A DNA stretch of 64,000 bases from an uncultured Pelagibacteraceae bacterium (GTDB lineage Bacteria; Pseudomonadota; Alphaproteobacteria; Pelagibacterales; Pelagibacteraceae), in assembly GCA_902572005.1 (NCBI GenBank), contig CACGEC010000002.1, forward strand, positions 1 to 64,000, in the 5' to 3' direction. Position 1 is the stretch's first letter. The number at the start of each line of letters is the position of its first letter. Of the stretch, positions 44,110 to 52,430 are shown in pieces. Below the pieces are notes generated by a model. The model worked only from the letters and a program-made list of their open reading frames with translations, had not been told where the DNA came from and did no database searches. A program made the translations under genes and the position numbers.

Positions 44110-44967
44110 TTGCCACTTAAGCACTTATTAATTTTACTTTTTATAGCCATTGCACACGGAAGTGCATTTCCTTTTACAAAATTAGTTTTAAATGACTCTG
44201 TTCCTCCAATTCTTATGGCATCATTAAGAATGGGGTTAGTGTTATTAATATTGATTCCTTTTTGGAAGTTTAAGGTACCAGAAAAAAAATATTTACCATC
44301 ACTAATAGCGTTTTCAATCTCTATGGGTGTCATGGTTTATGTATTTATGACTCTTGCATTATACTATTCCTCTATTATTTCTCCTGTAATTGTAGGTTCT
44401 CAGTTAGCAATACCTTTTGGAATTCTTGCTAGTGCATTTATGTTAAATGAAAACATAAGCCCCAAAAAATGGTTTTTTATATTTTCTGCTTTTGTAGGAG
44501 TATTGATTATATTTTTTGATCCAAAATTGGTTGATAATTTTTTAGGATTATTCTTTGCAAGTCTAATGGCATTAGCTTTCGCTTTTGCTCAAGTTTTTTC
44601 AAGACAATTAAGAGATTTAGATATTAGTTTAACTAATGCCTATACAGGTTTATTTGGTTTTGTGATCTTATTGATTTTATCATTTTTCATTGAAGGTAAC
44701 ACTATCTCAACTATTAAATCTATAAGTCAAAATTCTTGGATTTTAATATCTTACCAGGCGATTGTAGTTTCTTTGGGCGCTCATTTGATGATGTTTTATT
44801 TATATAAGTTTTATACTGTAGGACAAATCTTTCCTTCATATTCTTTGTTCCCAATATTTGGAATAGCTCTTAGCTTTTTAATATTTGGTGAAGTTCCAAC
44901 TGTTTTGTTCATATTGGGTGGAATAATTGTTATAGGCTCTGTCTTTTTACTTCATAAAATAAGATAA
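44110..44967 (+). CDS. EamA/DMT-type transporter after terC
   Basis: A 285-aa membrane protein with about ten helices: HLLILLFIAIAHGSAFPFTKLVL (helix 1, roughly residues 5-27), QLAIPFGILASAFMLNENISPKKW in repeat 1 and LSFLIFGEVPTVLFILGGIIVI in repeat 2. The start is TTG: a stop codon lies just upstream in frame, and the first ATG downstream would delete helix 1. Cargo unknown. Confidence 0.82.
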   Translation: MPLKHLLILLFIAIAHGSAFPFTKLVLNDSVPPILMASLRMGLVLLILIPFWKFKVPEKKYLPSLIAFSISMGVMVYVFMTLALYYSSIISPVIVGSQLAIPFGILASAFMLNENISPKKWFFIFSAFVGVLIIFFDPKLVDNFLGLFFASLMALAFAFAQVFSRQLRDLDISLTNAYTGLFGFVILLILSFFIEGNTISTIKSISQNSWILISYQAIVVSLGAHLMMFYLYKFYTVGQIFPSYSLFPIFGIALSFLIFGEVPTVLFILGGIIVIGSVFLLHKIR

Positions 44968-45042
44968 TTTATCCATTGAAATATTTAATTAATCATAATT
45001 AAATTAGCTTTTTATAAATTGTTAACAATAAGAAGGAAAATA

Positions 45043-46224
45043 ATGAAAAAACTATTTATTGCTGCTTTTATATTCGTCTCTACATTTACGTCGAATACAT
45101 TTGCAGAAGTTAAAATGGGAATCATCTTAGGATTTACTGGTCCTATTGAATCTCTAACACCAGCGATGGCGGCGTCTGCTGAGCTTGCATTTAAAGAAGC
45201 TTCAGACTCTGGTTCATTACTTGGTGGTGAAACAATTTCAGTAGTAAGAGCAGATTCAACTTGTGTTGACTCAGCAGCAGCAACAGCAGCAGCTGAAGGT
45301 GTTATTTCACAAGGTGTAGCAGCTATAATGGGTGCTGACTGTTCAGGTGTAACTGGAGCAATAGCTTCAAACGTTGCTGTACCAAATGGTGTAGTAATGA
45401 TTTCACCATCAGCTACGTCACCAGGACTAACTACTTTAGATGACAAAGGGTATTTCTTTAGGACTGCTCCATCTGATGCTAGAGGTGGTCAAATTTTAGC
45501 TGACATTACTAAAGATAGAAAAGTTAAAAGTGTTGCAATCACTTATACTAATAATGACTATGGAAAAGGTTTAGCAGATGTTTACAAAGCAGCTGTTGAG
45601 GCTCATGGTATTAAAGTAACTACTGTAACTGCTCACGAAGATGGTAAAGCAGACTATTCTTCTGAAGTAGCAACTCTTGCTTCAGCAGGTGGTGATGCGG
45701 TAGCTGTAATTGGTTACCTTGACCAAGGTGGAAAAGGTATCATCCAAGCATCATTAGACTCTGGTGCATTTGATAAATTTATTTTATCAGATGGTATGAT
45801 CGGACAGTCTTTAGTTGATGCATTTGGAAAAGACTTGAAAAAATCTTTTGGTTCAATGCCAGGTTCAACTGGTAAAGGTGCTGGAGTATTTGGTAAAGTA
45901 GCAAAAGCTGCTGGTATTGATAGCTCAGGTCCTTACACTGGAGAATCTTATGATGCTGCTGCTTTGATTGTTTTAGCAATGCAAGCAGGTGGATCAGCTG
46001 ATAGAGCATCAATTGCAAAAAATGTAATGGATGTTGCTAACGGCCCTGGAACAAAAATTTACCCAGGTGAACTAAAAAAAGGTTTAGATTTATTAGCTAA
46101 AGGTAAAAAAGTTGACTACGAAGGTGCAACTGGAGTAACTTTTACTAGCGTCGGTGAAGCTGAAGGTTCTTTCTTAGAACAAGAAGTTAAAGGCGGAAAA
46201 TTCAAAACTAAAAAACAAAGATAA
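45043..46224 (+). CDS. Branched-chain-amino-acid-type ABC transporter substrate-binding protein
   Basis: A 393-aa periplasmic binding protein (LivK/Peripla_BP_6 type). The signal peptide is MKKLFIAAFIFVSTFTSNTFA, followed by EVKMGIILGFTGPIESLTP, ISPSATSPGLT, YTNNDYGKGLADVYKAA and GESYDAAALIVLAMQAGG. The ATG at 45043 with AGAAGGA upstream is chosen; an extension to 45019 would precede a good signal peptide. Codon use is richer in GCT/GCA and GGT than neighbours, suggesting high expression. The permease and ATPase genes lie downstream on the opposite strand. Cargo may be branched-chain or other amino acids. Confidence 0.92.
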   Translation: MKKLFIAAFIFVSTFTSNTFAEVKMGIILGFTGPIESLTPAMAASAELAFKEASDSGSLLGGETISVVRADSTCVDSAAATAAAEGVISQGVAAIMGADCSGVTGAIASNVAVPNGVVMISPSATSPGLTTLDDKGYFFRTAPSDARGGQILADITKDRKVKSVAITYTNNDYGKGLADVYKAAVEAHGIKVTTVTAHEDGKADYSSEVATLASAGGDAVAVIGYLDQGGKGIIQASLDSGAFDKFILSDGMIGQSLVDAFGKDLKKSFGSMPGSTGKGAGVFGKVAKAAGIDSSGPYTGESYDAAALIVLAMQAGGSADRASIAKNVMDVANGPGTKIYPGELKKGLDLLAKGKKVDYEGATGVTFTSVGEAEGSFLEQEVKGGKFKTKKQR

Positions 46225-46240
46225 TTTATCTTAAAATTTA

Positions 46241-46272
46241 AACCCCCAGCATTAATTTGTTGGGGGTTTTTT
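46241..46272 (+). terminator. Rho-independent terminator after the binding-protein gene
   Basis: AACCCCCA (46241-46248) pairs with TGGGGGTT (46261-46268) around a 12-nt loop, followed by a run of T on the plus strand. It lies 16 bp after the substrate-binding protein stop. On the other strand the stem is followed by a weaker T-rich stretch, so it may also stop the convergent liv operon. Confidence 0.9.
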
Positions 46273-46273
46273 T

Positions 46274-46345
46274 TTAAAAGAACAAATATTTATCTGCCAT
46301 ATACAAAGCCCAAGCTATTGCGGCACCTGTAATAATATATTTCAT
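46274..46345 (-). CDS. Possible 23-residue membrane microprotein after livM
   Basis: A short frame with ATG at 46345 and TAA at 46276-46274, 5 bp after the livM stop and ending at the terminator. The translation MKYIITGAAIAWALYMADKYLFF is a single hydrophobic helix with a lysine near each end. There is no clear Shine-Dalgarno site, so translation would depend on coupling to livM. It could be chance, but the hydrophobic character and exact packing are suggestive. Confidence 0.35.
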   Translation of the reverse strand: MKYIITGAAIAWALYMADKYLFF

Positions 46346-46350
46346 AATGA

Positions 46351-47721
46351 CTATTTTATTTCTATTTTTTCAGGAAGTATACCTTTCGGTCGATATCTCA
46401 TAATAAGTAATAGACCAATTCCCATCATTAAAAATCTAAAATAAGGTACACTCTCAATTAAATGAACTTTTAGAGCGTGTGTATCATCTAAACCTGCAGT
46501 TGTTAGATTTACTAAATATAATCCTATAGGTGCAGCTTCAATCCATAAGAACCAAACTGCAAAACCTCCAAGAATTGCACCAAAATTATTTCCACTTCCT
46601 CCAACTATAACCATAACCCAGATTAAAAAAGTGTATCTCATTGGTCTATAACTTCCTGGAGTAAATAATCCATCTTGAGTTACTAACATCGCTCCAGCAA
46701 TTCCAACAATGGCTGAGCCTAAAACAAATATTAAAAGATGTTGCTTAACAACATTTTTGCCCATAGCGTTAGCTGCTTCTTCATTATCTCTTATAGCTCT
46801 CATCATTCTTCCCCATGGTGAATAAAGAGCTTTTTGAGTTAAAATTAAAAGAATTATTACAACTACTAAAAATAGTCCTGAGTAACAAAGTTTTACAAAA
46901 ACTGATGATCCTTCAATTACAAACTGGTTTAGAGCAGTTTGTCTTTCAGCAAAATCTGAAATTAAATTTAATTTACTAGAGTTAAATTTTTCAACTAAAT
47001 TTATGAACCAATCGGTTTGTTGTAAATTTACCTCGTAAGGTGCGGGACGTTTTAAACCAATTACATTTTTAACTCCTCTTGTAAGCCAATCTTCATGTTT
47101 AATAATTGCAATTACAATTTCAGATATTAATAAGGTTGCTATCGCTAAGTAATCTGCTCTTAAACCTAAGGCAACTTTACCTATAACAAATGCCAATCCA
47201 CCAGCAAACAAAGCTCCAACTATCCAAGAAAAAATAATTGGGAGACCAAGTCCACCCAAAAAACCAGTTTTTGCTGGATCTACCTCTTCAATTGCCTCAA
47301 TACCAGGCTCGGATACAAATCGTATTGTGATAATTCCTAAAATGATAATTGTGGCAACAATGTAAGTTCTTGTTTTTGATTTACCATACTTCTTCAAAAC
47401 ATACCTAACAGCTAACACCATTCCTATAATAAGAAATAGGCTGACTAAAATATTTGAACCACCTGCACTCCAAGCTTCTTGAACTGGATTAACAGAAATT
47501 AAAACTGCTGCCAAACCACCTAAGGCTGTATATCCCATTATTCCAAAGTTAATTAGGCCAGCATAGCCCCATTGAATATTTGCACCCATCGTCATGACAG
47601 CTGAAATTAAACAAAGATTAAATATCGATAGAGCAATATTCCAAGATTGAAATATTCCTACAAGTACAATCAATCCCATCATTATACTGTAAGCTGCTAT
47701 TACATTTAAATTTTTTCTCAC
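46351..47721 (-). CDS. livM: Branched-chain-amino-acid-type ABC transporter permease (LivM-like)
   Basis: Inner-membrane permease of 456 aa with about ten helices. The sequence has GYAGLINFGIMGYTALGG, RADYLAIATLLISEIV and a RAIRDNEEAANAMGKNVVKQHLL coupling-helix region that contacts the ATPase, all typical of LivM. It is longer than usual because of an extra periplasmic segment near residues 220-275. It overlaps livH by 4 bp. Partner of the binding protein encoded convergently at 45.0-46.2 kb. Confidence 0.9.
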   Translation of the reverse strand: MRKNLNVIAAYSIMMGLIVLVGIFQSWNIALSIFNLCLISAVMTMGANIQWGYAGLINFGIMGYTALGGLAAVLISVNPVQEAWSAGGSNILVSLFLIIGMVLAVRYVLKKYGKSKTRTYIVATIIILGIITIRFVSEPGIEAIEEVDPAKTGFLGGLGLPIIFSWIVGALFAGGLAFVIGKVALGLRADYLAIATLLISEIVIAIIKHEDWLTRGVKNVIGLKRPAPYEVNLQQTDWFINLVEKFNSSKLNLISDFAERQTALNQFVIEGSSVFVKLCYSGLFLVVVIILLILTQKALYSPWGRMMRAIRDNEEAANAMGKNVVKQHLLIFVLGSAIVGIAGAMLVTQDGLFTPGSYRPMRYTFLIWVMVIVGGSGNNFGAILGGFAVWFLWIEAAPIGLYLVNLTTAGLDDTHALKVHLIESVPYFRFLMMGIGLLLIMRYRPKGILPEKIEIK

Positions 47722-48737
47722 AATACCTTCCCTTTAAATATTCCTGATGGTCGGTAAAGTAATACGATAACTAATATTGAAAACGATACTGCAAATTTAT
47801 AATCAGTTGAAAGTAATTGAACCAAACCCCCAGGTTCCATACTTTCAGGCAAAACATACATAAAAAATTTTCTGTAAGCATATGTTAATAATATTTCAGA
47901 AAAAGCAATCACATATCCTCCTAAAAATGCTCCAAATGGATTGCCTATTCCGCCTACAATAGCTGCAGCAAATATTGGAAGCATATTATTGAAATAAGTA
48001 AATGGTTTAAAACTTTTGTCTAAACCATACAAAGCACCTCCAATTGTAGCTAGGATACCTGCTATGACCCAAGTTATCATAACTATTTTTTTTGGATCAA
48101 TACCTGATAACAACGCCAAGTCTTCATTATCAGAATATGCCCTCATACTTTTTCCTGTCTTAGTTTTATTCAAAAACCAAAAGAGAGTTGAGACTAAAAT
48201 TAATGTAACAATAATAGTTAAAACTTGGGTTGATTTAATTGCAAGACCTTCATTTAATCCTGTCATTTCCTTAAATTCACCAGCTTTTATTAAAAATTTT
48301 TCTCCATCAAAAAATCTTCTATCAGATGGTCCAATAATTATTCGAACCACAGCCTGGGTAACAAACATCACGCCAATACTAACCATTGCCAACTGAACTG
48401 GTGGGCTTTTGTTTACCCGATAATATTTAAAGACAAATTTATCTACTAGCAGCATATAACCAATCATAAAAATAATTGCAAAAGGAATAGCTAATAAAGC
48501 TGTTGGCAAAACTCCAAGACTAATACCAACAGACTGAAAGTACCAAGTAAAAAGAATTGTAAACATAGTGCCAAAAGACATCATGTCTCCAGTAGCAAAG
48601 TTTGCAAATCGTAAAATTCCATAGATTAAAGTTACAAAAATTGCACCAAGTGCTAATTGAGATCCGTATGCTAAAGCAGGAACAAAAATATAATTTAATA
48701 AAAGTATAATTGCGTTTACAAAATCCATATTATCCAC
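47718..48737 (-). CDS. livH: Branched-chain-amino-acid-type ABC transporter permease (LivH-like)
   Basis: Second permease, 339 aa, with about eight helices. Markers are ALGAIFVTLIYGILRFANFATGDMM at the N-terminus (around residues 26-50), RAYSDNEDLALLSGIDPKKIVMITWV (coupling region) and AAIVGGIGNPFGAFLGGYVIAFSEILL. It overlaps livF by 8 bp and livM by 4 bp, consistent with stoichiometric translation. Confidence 0.91.
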   Translation of the reverse strand: MDNMDFVNAIILLLNYIFVPALAYGSQLALGAIFVTLIYGILRFANFATGDMMSFGTMFTILFTWYFQSVGISLGVLPTALLAIPFAIIFMIGYMLLVDKFVFKYYRVNKSPPVQLAMVSIGVMFVTQAVVRIIIGPSDRRFFDGEKFLIKAGEFKEMTGLNEGLAIKSTQVLTIIVTLILVSTLFWFLNKTKTGKSMRAYSDNEDLALLSGIDPKKIVMITWVIAGILATIGGALYGLDKSFKPFTYFNNMLPIFAAAIVGGIGNPFGAFLGGYVIAFSEILLTYAYRKFFMYVLPESMEPGGLVQLLSTDYKFAVSFSILVIVLLYRPSGIFKGKVL

Positions 48738-49437
48738 CTAGAAAAGAGCTTCTCACCCTTGAATCCTCTAATAATTCTTTTCCAGTACCAGAGTACCGGT
48801 TCTCGCCTGTTACCAAAACATAGCCTCTATCAGAAATATTTAATGCTTGCTTCGCATTTTGCTCAACCATCAAAATTGCTACATTAGTTCTTTTCACTTT
48901 AACAATGTGATCAAATAATTCATCCATCACGATAGGTGAAACACCTGCTGTAGGTTCATCAAGCATTAAAACTGAAGGTTTAATCATTAAAGCTCTACCA
49001 AGTGCAACTTGTTGTCTTTGCCCACCAGATAATTCACCAACTAACTGATCTTTTTTTTCTTTAAGAATTGGAAATAGGTCAAAAATTTCTTCAATTGTTT
49101 CTTTAAATTCAGTGTTAATTAGGAAAGCGCCCATCTCTAAGTTTTCTTCAACTGTCATACCTGCAAAAACATTTTTTGTTTGAGGAACAAATGAAATACC
49201 TTCTTTTACTCTATCTTGAGGTGAAAGTTTTGAAATATCTTTGCCATTAATAACTACTGATCCAGATTTAAGATTTAACAAACCTAACATTGCTTTCATT
49301 GCTGTAGATTTTCCAGCTCCATTAGGACCAAGAATTGATACTATTTCCCCTCTCTCAACATTTACAGAGCATGAATTAATTATATCTGGCCCATTTCCAT
49401 AACCACCTGTCATTTTATTACCCTCAAAAAATGCCAT
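48730..49437 (-). CDS. livF: ABC transporter ATP-binding protein (LivF-like)
   Basis: ATPase of 235 aa. Walker A GPNGAGKST near residues 38-46, Q-loop FVPQTKNVF, signature ELSGGQRQQVALGRALM, Walker B VLMLDEPTAGVSP, and an H-loop-like VEQNAK (Glu-Gln as is usual for LivF). It drives uptake with LivG. Starts 2 bp after livG. Confidence 0.92.
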   Translation of the reverse strand: MAFFEGNKMTGGYGNGPDIINSCSVNVERGEIVSILGPNGAGKSTAMKAMLGLLNLKSGSVVINGKDISKLSPQDRVKEGISFVPQTKNVFAGMTVEENLEMGAFLINTEFKETIEEIFDLFPILKEKKDQLVGELSGGQRQQVALGRALMIKPSVLMLDEPTAGVSPIVMDELFDHIVKVKRTNVAILMVEQNAKQALNISDRGYVLVTGENRYSGTGKELLEDSRVRSSFLGG

Positions 49438-49439
49438 AT

Positions 49440-50225
49440 TTAATTATCCTTTAACTTTGAGCCTCTACCTAAATAACTTTCTATAACTTTTTCATCTTTT
49501 TTTGCATCCTCAACAGAACCTTCAAATAGAACTGACCCTTCTGCCATTACTATTACTGGATCACATAATCTTCCTATGAAATCCATGTCATGCTCAATCA
49601 TGCAAAAAGTATAACCTTTATCTTTATTTAATTTTTCAATAGCCGTTCCAAGATCTTTTAATAATGTTCTGTTAACACCTGCTCCAACCTCATCTAATAA
49701 AACTAGCTTTGCATCAACCATCATCGTTCGACCTAATTCCAATAATTTTTTTTGTCCTCCAGATAAATTTCCAGCTAATTCATTTTTTAAGTGACCAAGA
49801 TTAAGAAAATCAACAACTTCCATTGCTTTATCTTTAATTTGACTTTCCTCTTTTGCAACTAATGAAGGTTTTAATAAAGCATTCATTAATTTTTCTCCAG
49901 ATTGATTTCCTGGAACCATCATCAAATTTTCTAAAACAGATAAATTTGTAAACTCATGTGCTATTTGGAAAGTTCTAAGCAATCCTTTTGAAAATAATTC
50001 ATAAGAAGGAACATCAGTAATATTTTCATCATTAAACATAACGCTTCCAGCTGAAGATTTTAAATTTCCAGCAATTAAATTAAATAATGTAGTTTTACCT
50101 GAACCATTAGGTCCAATAATACCTGTGATAGTTCCTTTTTTTACTTTAAGTGAACACTCTGATACTGCCGCTAGGCCTCCAAAATATTTTGATAAATTAT
50201 TAATTTCTAAAATATTTTCAGACAT
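49440..50225 (-). CDS. livG: ABC transporter ATP-binding protein (LivG-like)
   Basis: ATPase of 261 aa. Walker A GPNGSGKTT near residues 37-45, signature NLSGGQKKLLELGRTMM, Walker B VLLDEVGAGV with the H-loop in IEHDMDFI. The C-terminal region with VIVMAEGSVLFEGS matches LivG. Lies 3 bp after the P5CR-like gene, so the operon order is P5CR-like gene, livG, livF, livH, livM. Confidence 0.92.
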   Translation of the reverse strand: MSENILEINNLSKYFGGLAAVSECSLKVKKGTITGIIGPNGSGKTTLFNLIAGNLKSSAGSVMFNDENITDVPSYELFSKGLLRTFQIAHEFTNLSVLENLMMVPGNQSGEKLMNALLKPSLVAKEESQIKDKAMEVVDFLNLGHLKNELAGNLSGGQKKLLELGRTMMVDAKLVLLDEVGAGVNRTLLKDLGTAIEKLNKDKGYTFCMIEHDMDFIGRLCDPVIVMAEGSVLFEGSVEDAKKDEKVIESYLGRGSKLKDN

Positions 50226-50228
50226 TAA

Positions 50229-50996
50229 CTATTTGTTTAGTCTTTTATGAATACTATTTAAAGTATTAATTACAGATTTATAAACACCTTTTTTACTCAT
50301 TTCTTTTAAGCCTTGTTCATTTAATCCTTTTGGTGTTTGGGACTCTTTTACTAAATGTTTTAATTCTTTTTTTGAATTTACAACCGCATCTTCAGATAAA
50401 GCTAAAAATAATGTAGTGATATATTTTTGCGCATCTAATCTTTTAATACCTCTCTTAACTAACCAATTACTCATTACTTTTAACATTTCATAGTAAGAGG
50501 CCATCATTCCTGATGTTGACCAAAAATTAATTGATAGTTTTTCATTTTGAATTTCAATAGTCGATCCAATTTTATCAAAAAAATTTTTAATCTTTTTATT
50601 TGGTGGGCAAATTGGAACTGGGCCTTTTTTGAGTGAAATTGGGGGTAGAGGTATAGCTCTAACAATGTCAGATTTGACTTTTATCATTTTTTTTAATTCA
50701 GCTAATTTTATTGTAGAGATGAAACTTATGATTTTTTGATTATTTCTAAAATTTAAAGTCTTGATAATCTTATTTCCAACAGATGGGGTGACTGCTAAAA
50801 AAACCCAATTTGAATCATTTATAATATCTTGATTATTTTTAACAATTTTAACTTTTTTAAATTTTCTCTCTAATTTTTTTGCTAAAATTCTATTTCTTGA
50901 TGAAATTAGTATTTTCTTAAATTTTATTTTTGAATTACATATACCTGTTATTACTGAATACGAAATTTTTCCAGTCCCAATAAAACCAAGTATCAT
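50229..50996 (-). CDS. Pyrroline-5-carboxylate-reductase-like protein
   Basis: A 255-aa NAD(P)-binding protein with GFIGTGKISYSVITGI at the N-terminus and a C-terminal helical domain. Residues SQTPKGLNEQGL correspond to the ProC segment TPGGTT...L, and VRAIPLPPISLKKGP to the ProC VRxMPN region, but both are clearly altered. It may reduce pyrroline-5-carboxylate or a related cyclic imine. It leads the liv operon (3 bp gap), hinting at a link with the imported amino acid. Family call moderately sure; substrate uncertain. Confidence 0.7.
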   Translation of the reverse strand: MILGFIGTGKISYSVITGICNSKIKFKKILISSRNRILAKKLERKFKKVKIVKNNQDIINDSNWVFLAVTPSVGNKIIKTLNFRNNQKIISFISTIKLAELKKMIKVKSDIVRAIPLPPISLKKGPVPICPPNKKIKNFFDKIGSTIEIQNEKLSINFWSTSGMMASYYEMLKVMSNWLVKRGIKRLDAQKYITTLFLALSEDAVVNSKKELKHLVKESQTPKGLNEQGLKEMSKKGVYKSVINTLNSIHKRLNK

Positions 50997-51030
50997 AATT
51001 TCAATATATCAATTTAAAATAATTAGGGTA

Positions 51031-51063
51031 AAAAAAAAGCCCTCACTTGGAGGGCTTTTTTTA
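51031..51063. terminator. Bidirectional Rho-independent terminator
   Basis: GCCCTC (51039-51044) pairs with GAGGGC (51050-51055) around ACTTG, flanked by eight A on the left and eight T on the right. It can end transcription in either direction. It lies downstream of the beta-barrel gene (minus strand, stop at 51083) and upstream of the P5CR-like gene, so its working role is to end the beta-barrel transcript. Confidence 0.93.
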
Positions 51064-51082
51064 AATTTGTTGTAAAAGATAA

Positions 51083-51778
51083 CTAGAATGATCTACCGAT
51101 TGAAATTCTAGCACCGTAACCTTCAATACCTGATGCTTCAATACTTTTGTCTGAATCATTTTGGTTTGTAAGTTTTACGTCGTCAAACTCCATCATATTA
51201 GCTTCAAGTCTAACAAATGCTCCAGTATCAAGATCATGGTTGTAACCTACACCAAGAATGAAACCTTCAAGAGAAGTATCACCGTAAGCACCACCAGTTC
51301 CAAGAACTTCGTTAGTTGCAACATCTACTTCGACATATCCAACTTTTGCATATACGCCAGCTGGAGAACTTGCAGTTACATAAGCAGTGATCATATTTTC
51401 AAATGAAACACTTACTCTGTTGGTTGCATCAGCAGATTTTTGTAAATCTATACCACCTTGTCTTTGGATGTTTTCTGTAGTTTCTGAGTCCATGCTCATT
51501 GGAACATAATCTACTCCAACTGCAATAACATCATTTAACTCTTTTTCCACAAAAAGGGATCCAAAATAAAACGCAGTTTCTGCATCATCACCCTCAGTTG
51601 ATGTTTTCTTTGTTACGTCATCTCTAGCTGCATTTGATACGTGGTCACCTGAAAATTTCTCAGCACCATCACCATTAAACACACCACCGATAACAGATAT
51701 TCCTATGTTTACGCCATTTGCATTTACTGCGCTTGTAAATCCAAAAAGAAACGCAATTAAGTATACATATTTCTTCAT
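51083..51778 (-). CDS. Outer-membrane beta-barrel protein
   Basis: A 231-aa protein with a signal peptide MKKYVYLIAFLFGFTSAVNA and a mature part of alternating polar and hydrophobic residues ending in a terminal Phe (ARISIGRSF), the usual C-terminal signature for outer-membrane insertion. Strands such as AYVTASSPAGVYAKVGYVEVDV and FVRLEANMMEFDDVKL fit an eight- to ten-stranded barrel of the OmpA/OmpW-like porin group. The ATG at 51778 with AAGG upstream is preferred to one at 51793. Single gene with its own terminator. Confidence 0.85.
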   Translation of the reverse strand: MKKYVYLIAFLFGFTSAVNANGVNIGISVIGGVFNGDGAEKFSGDHVSNAARDDVTKKTSTEGDDAETAFYFGSLFVEKELNDVIAVGVDYVPMSMDSETTENIQRQGGIDLQKSADATNRVSVSFENMITAYVTASSPAGVYAKVGYVEVDVATNEVLGTGGAYGDTSLEGFILGVGYNHDLDTGAFVRLEANMMEFDDVKLTNQNDSDKSIEASGIEGYGARISIGRSF

Positions 51779-51805
51779 ATATTTAACCTTCATTAGTATT
51801 AATAA

Positions 51806-51811
51806 ATTATA
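51806..51811 (-). promoter_or_regulatory. Candidate -10 element for the beta-barrel gene
   Basis: On the minus strand, TATAAT is at 51811-51806, 27 bp before the ATG at 51778. The region 17 nt upstream reads GTTAAT, a poor -35 match. Given the AT-rich background this is tentative, but spacing to the start codon is right for a short leader. Confidence 0.35.
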
Positions 51812-51923
51812 ATTTATTGTTAGTCTTAATTAACCATAGTTTATTAAGAATTAACAGTGGAGTTATATATGTAGAATGATAATTTTTCTAAAAAAAGACT
51901 ATTTAGGCAAATTTTGCTATTCA

Positions 51924-51943
51924 TTGTGATAAAATTATCACAA
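51924..51943. repeat. Palindrome, possible operator
   Basis: TTGTGATAA and its exact reverse complement TTATCACAA are separated by AA. It lies about 146 bp upstream of the beta-barrel start. The half-site contains TGTGA as in CRP sites, but the spacing between TGTGA and TCACA is 8 instead of 6. It may be a regulator site or a hairpin. Confidence 0.5.
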
Positions 51944-52347
51944 TATTATTCAGTAATTTCAATGTTTTTTACACCTTAAAAAAAACTGTTAAAAATAAAC
52001 AACTTTTGATTGATTATGACTAAATAAAAAAATTTATGGTTAATTTTTTGCAAAATAACGATTCTTTACAAAAATTTTTTATAAAAAATTAATTAATAAG
52101 AATTTTTAATAAACGTTGATTAAAAAATAGCAAAAACACTATTATAATTAAAACTATAGATGAAATTAAATTTATTGTTTTAGTTTTTGATTTGATGAAA
52201 ATTGCTAATATTACATGTTTTTAGTTTGCAGTAAAATAACCTAAAGCTGTCCAAATACATTTTTGAATCCTACAATTCATTGAATTAAGAGAAAAGAATA
52301 ATTCTTACGGCAGATAGGGTTACAAAAAAAAACAAGTATCTTTGAAA

Positions 52348-52425
52348 AAGGACAGGACCTAAGTGATATACAAAAAAAGATAGTCCTTAAAAACCGGGAG
52401 CTAAAGATGGCTAAGAAGGACTATC
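52348..52425 (+). ncRNA. Possible structured RNA or leader upstream of the TIGR03643 gene
   Basis: GATAGTCCTT (52379-52388) pairs perfectly with AAGGACTATC (52416-52425). The GTCCTT part can instead pair with AAGGAC at 52348-52353, so two mutually exclusive hairpins are possible. The loop of the larger hairpin contains GGGAG (52396-52400) and an ATG (52407). The segment is less AT-rich than the rest of the gap. No Rfam family is recognised by eye; strand is inferred from the downstream gene. Confidence 0.4.
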
Positions 52426-52430
52426 AATAA
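52407..52430 (+). CDS. Possible 7-residue leader peptide
   Basis: ATG at 52407 is preceded by GGGAG with 6-nt spacing, a better Shine-Dalgarno match than most genes here have. The frame reads MAKKDYQ and stops with TAA at 52428-52430. Its codons 4-7 overlap the 3' arm of the hairpin. It could be a leader peptide controlling the downstream gene; chance is also possible. Confidence 0.25.
   Translation: MAKKDYQ

Noticed and set aside
45012-45446. 144-residue frame on the minus strand inside the substrate-binding protein gene
   Set aside because: It is the Ala/Ser/Thr-rich antisense shadow of a strongly biased coding sequence; the plus-strand gene has a signal peptide, family motifs and a terminator.
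51924-51943. CRP binding site
   Set aside because: TGTGA and TCACA are separated by 8 bases instead of 6, so it is reported only as an unassigned palindrome.
52240-52340. tRNA-like or 6S-RNA-like segment in the long gap
   Set aside because: No cloverleaf with acceptor and T-arm could be built, and no long closed bubble as in 6S RNA was seen.
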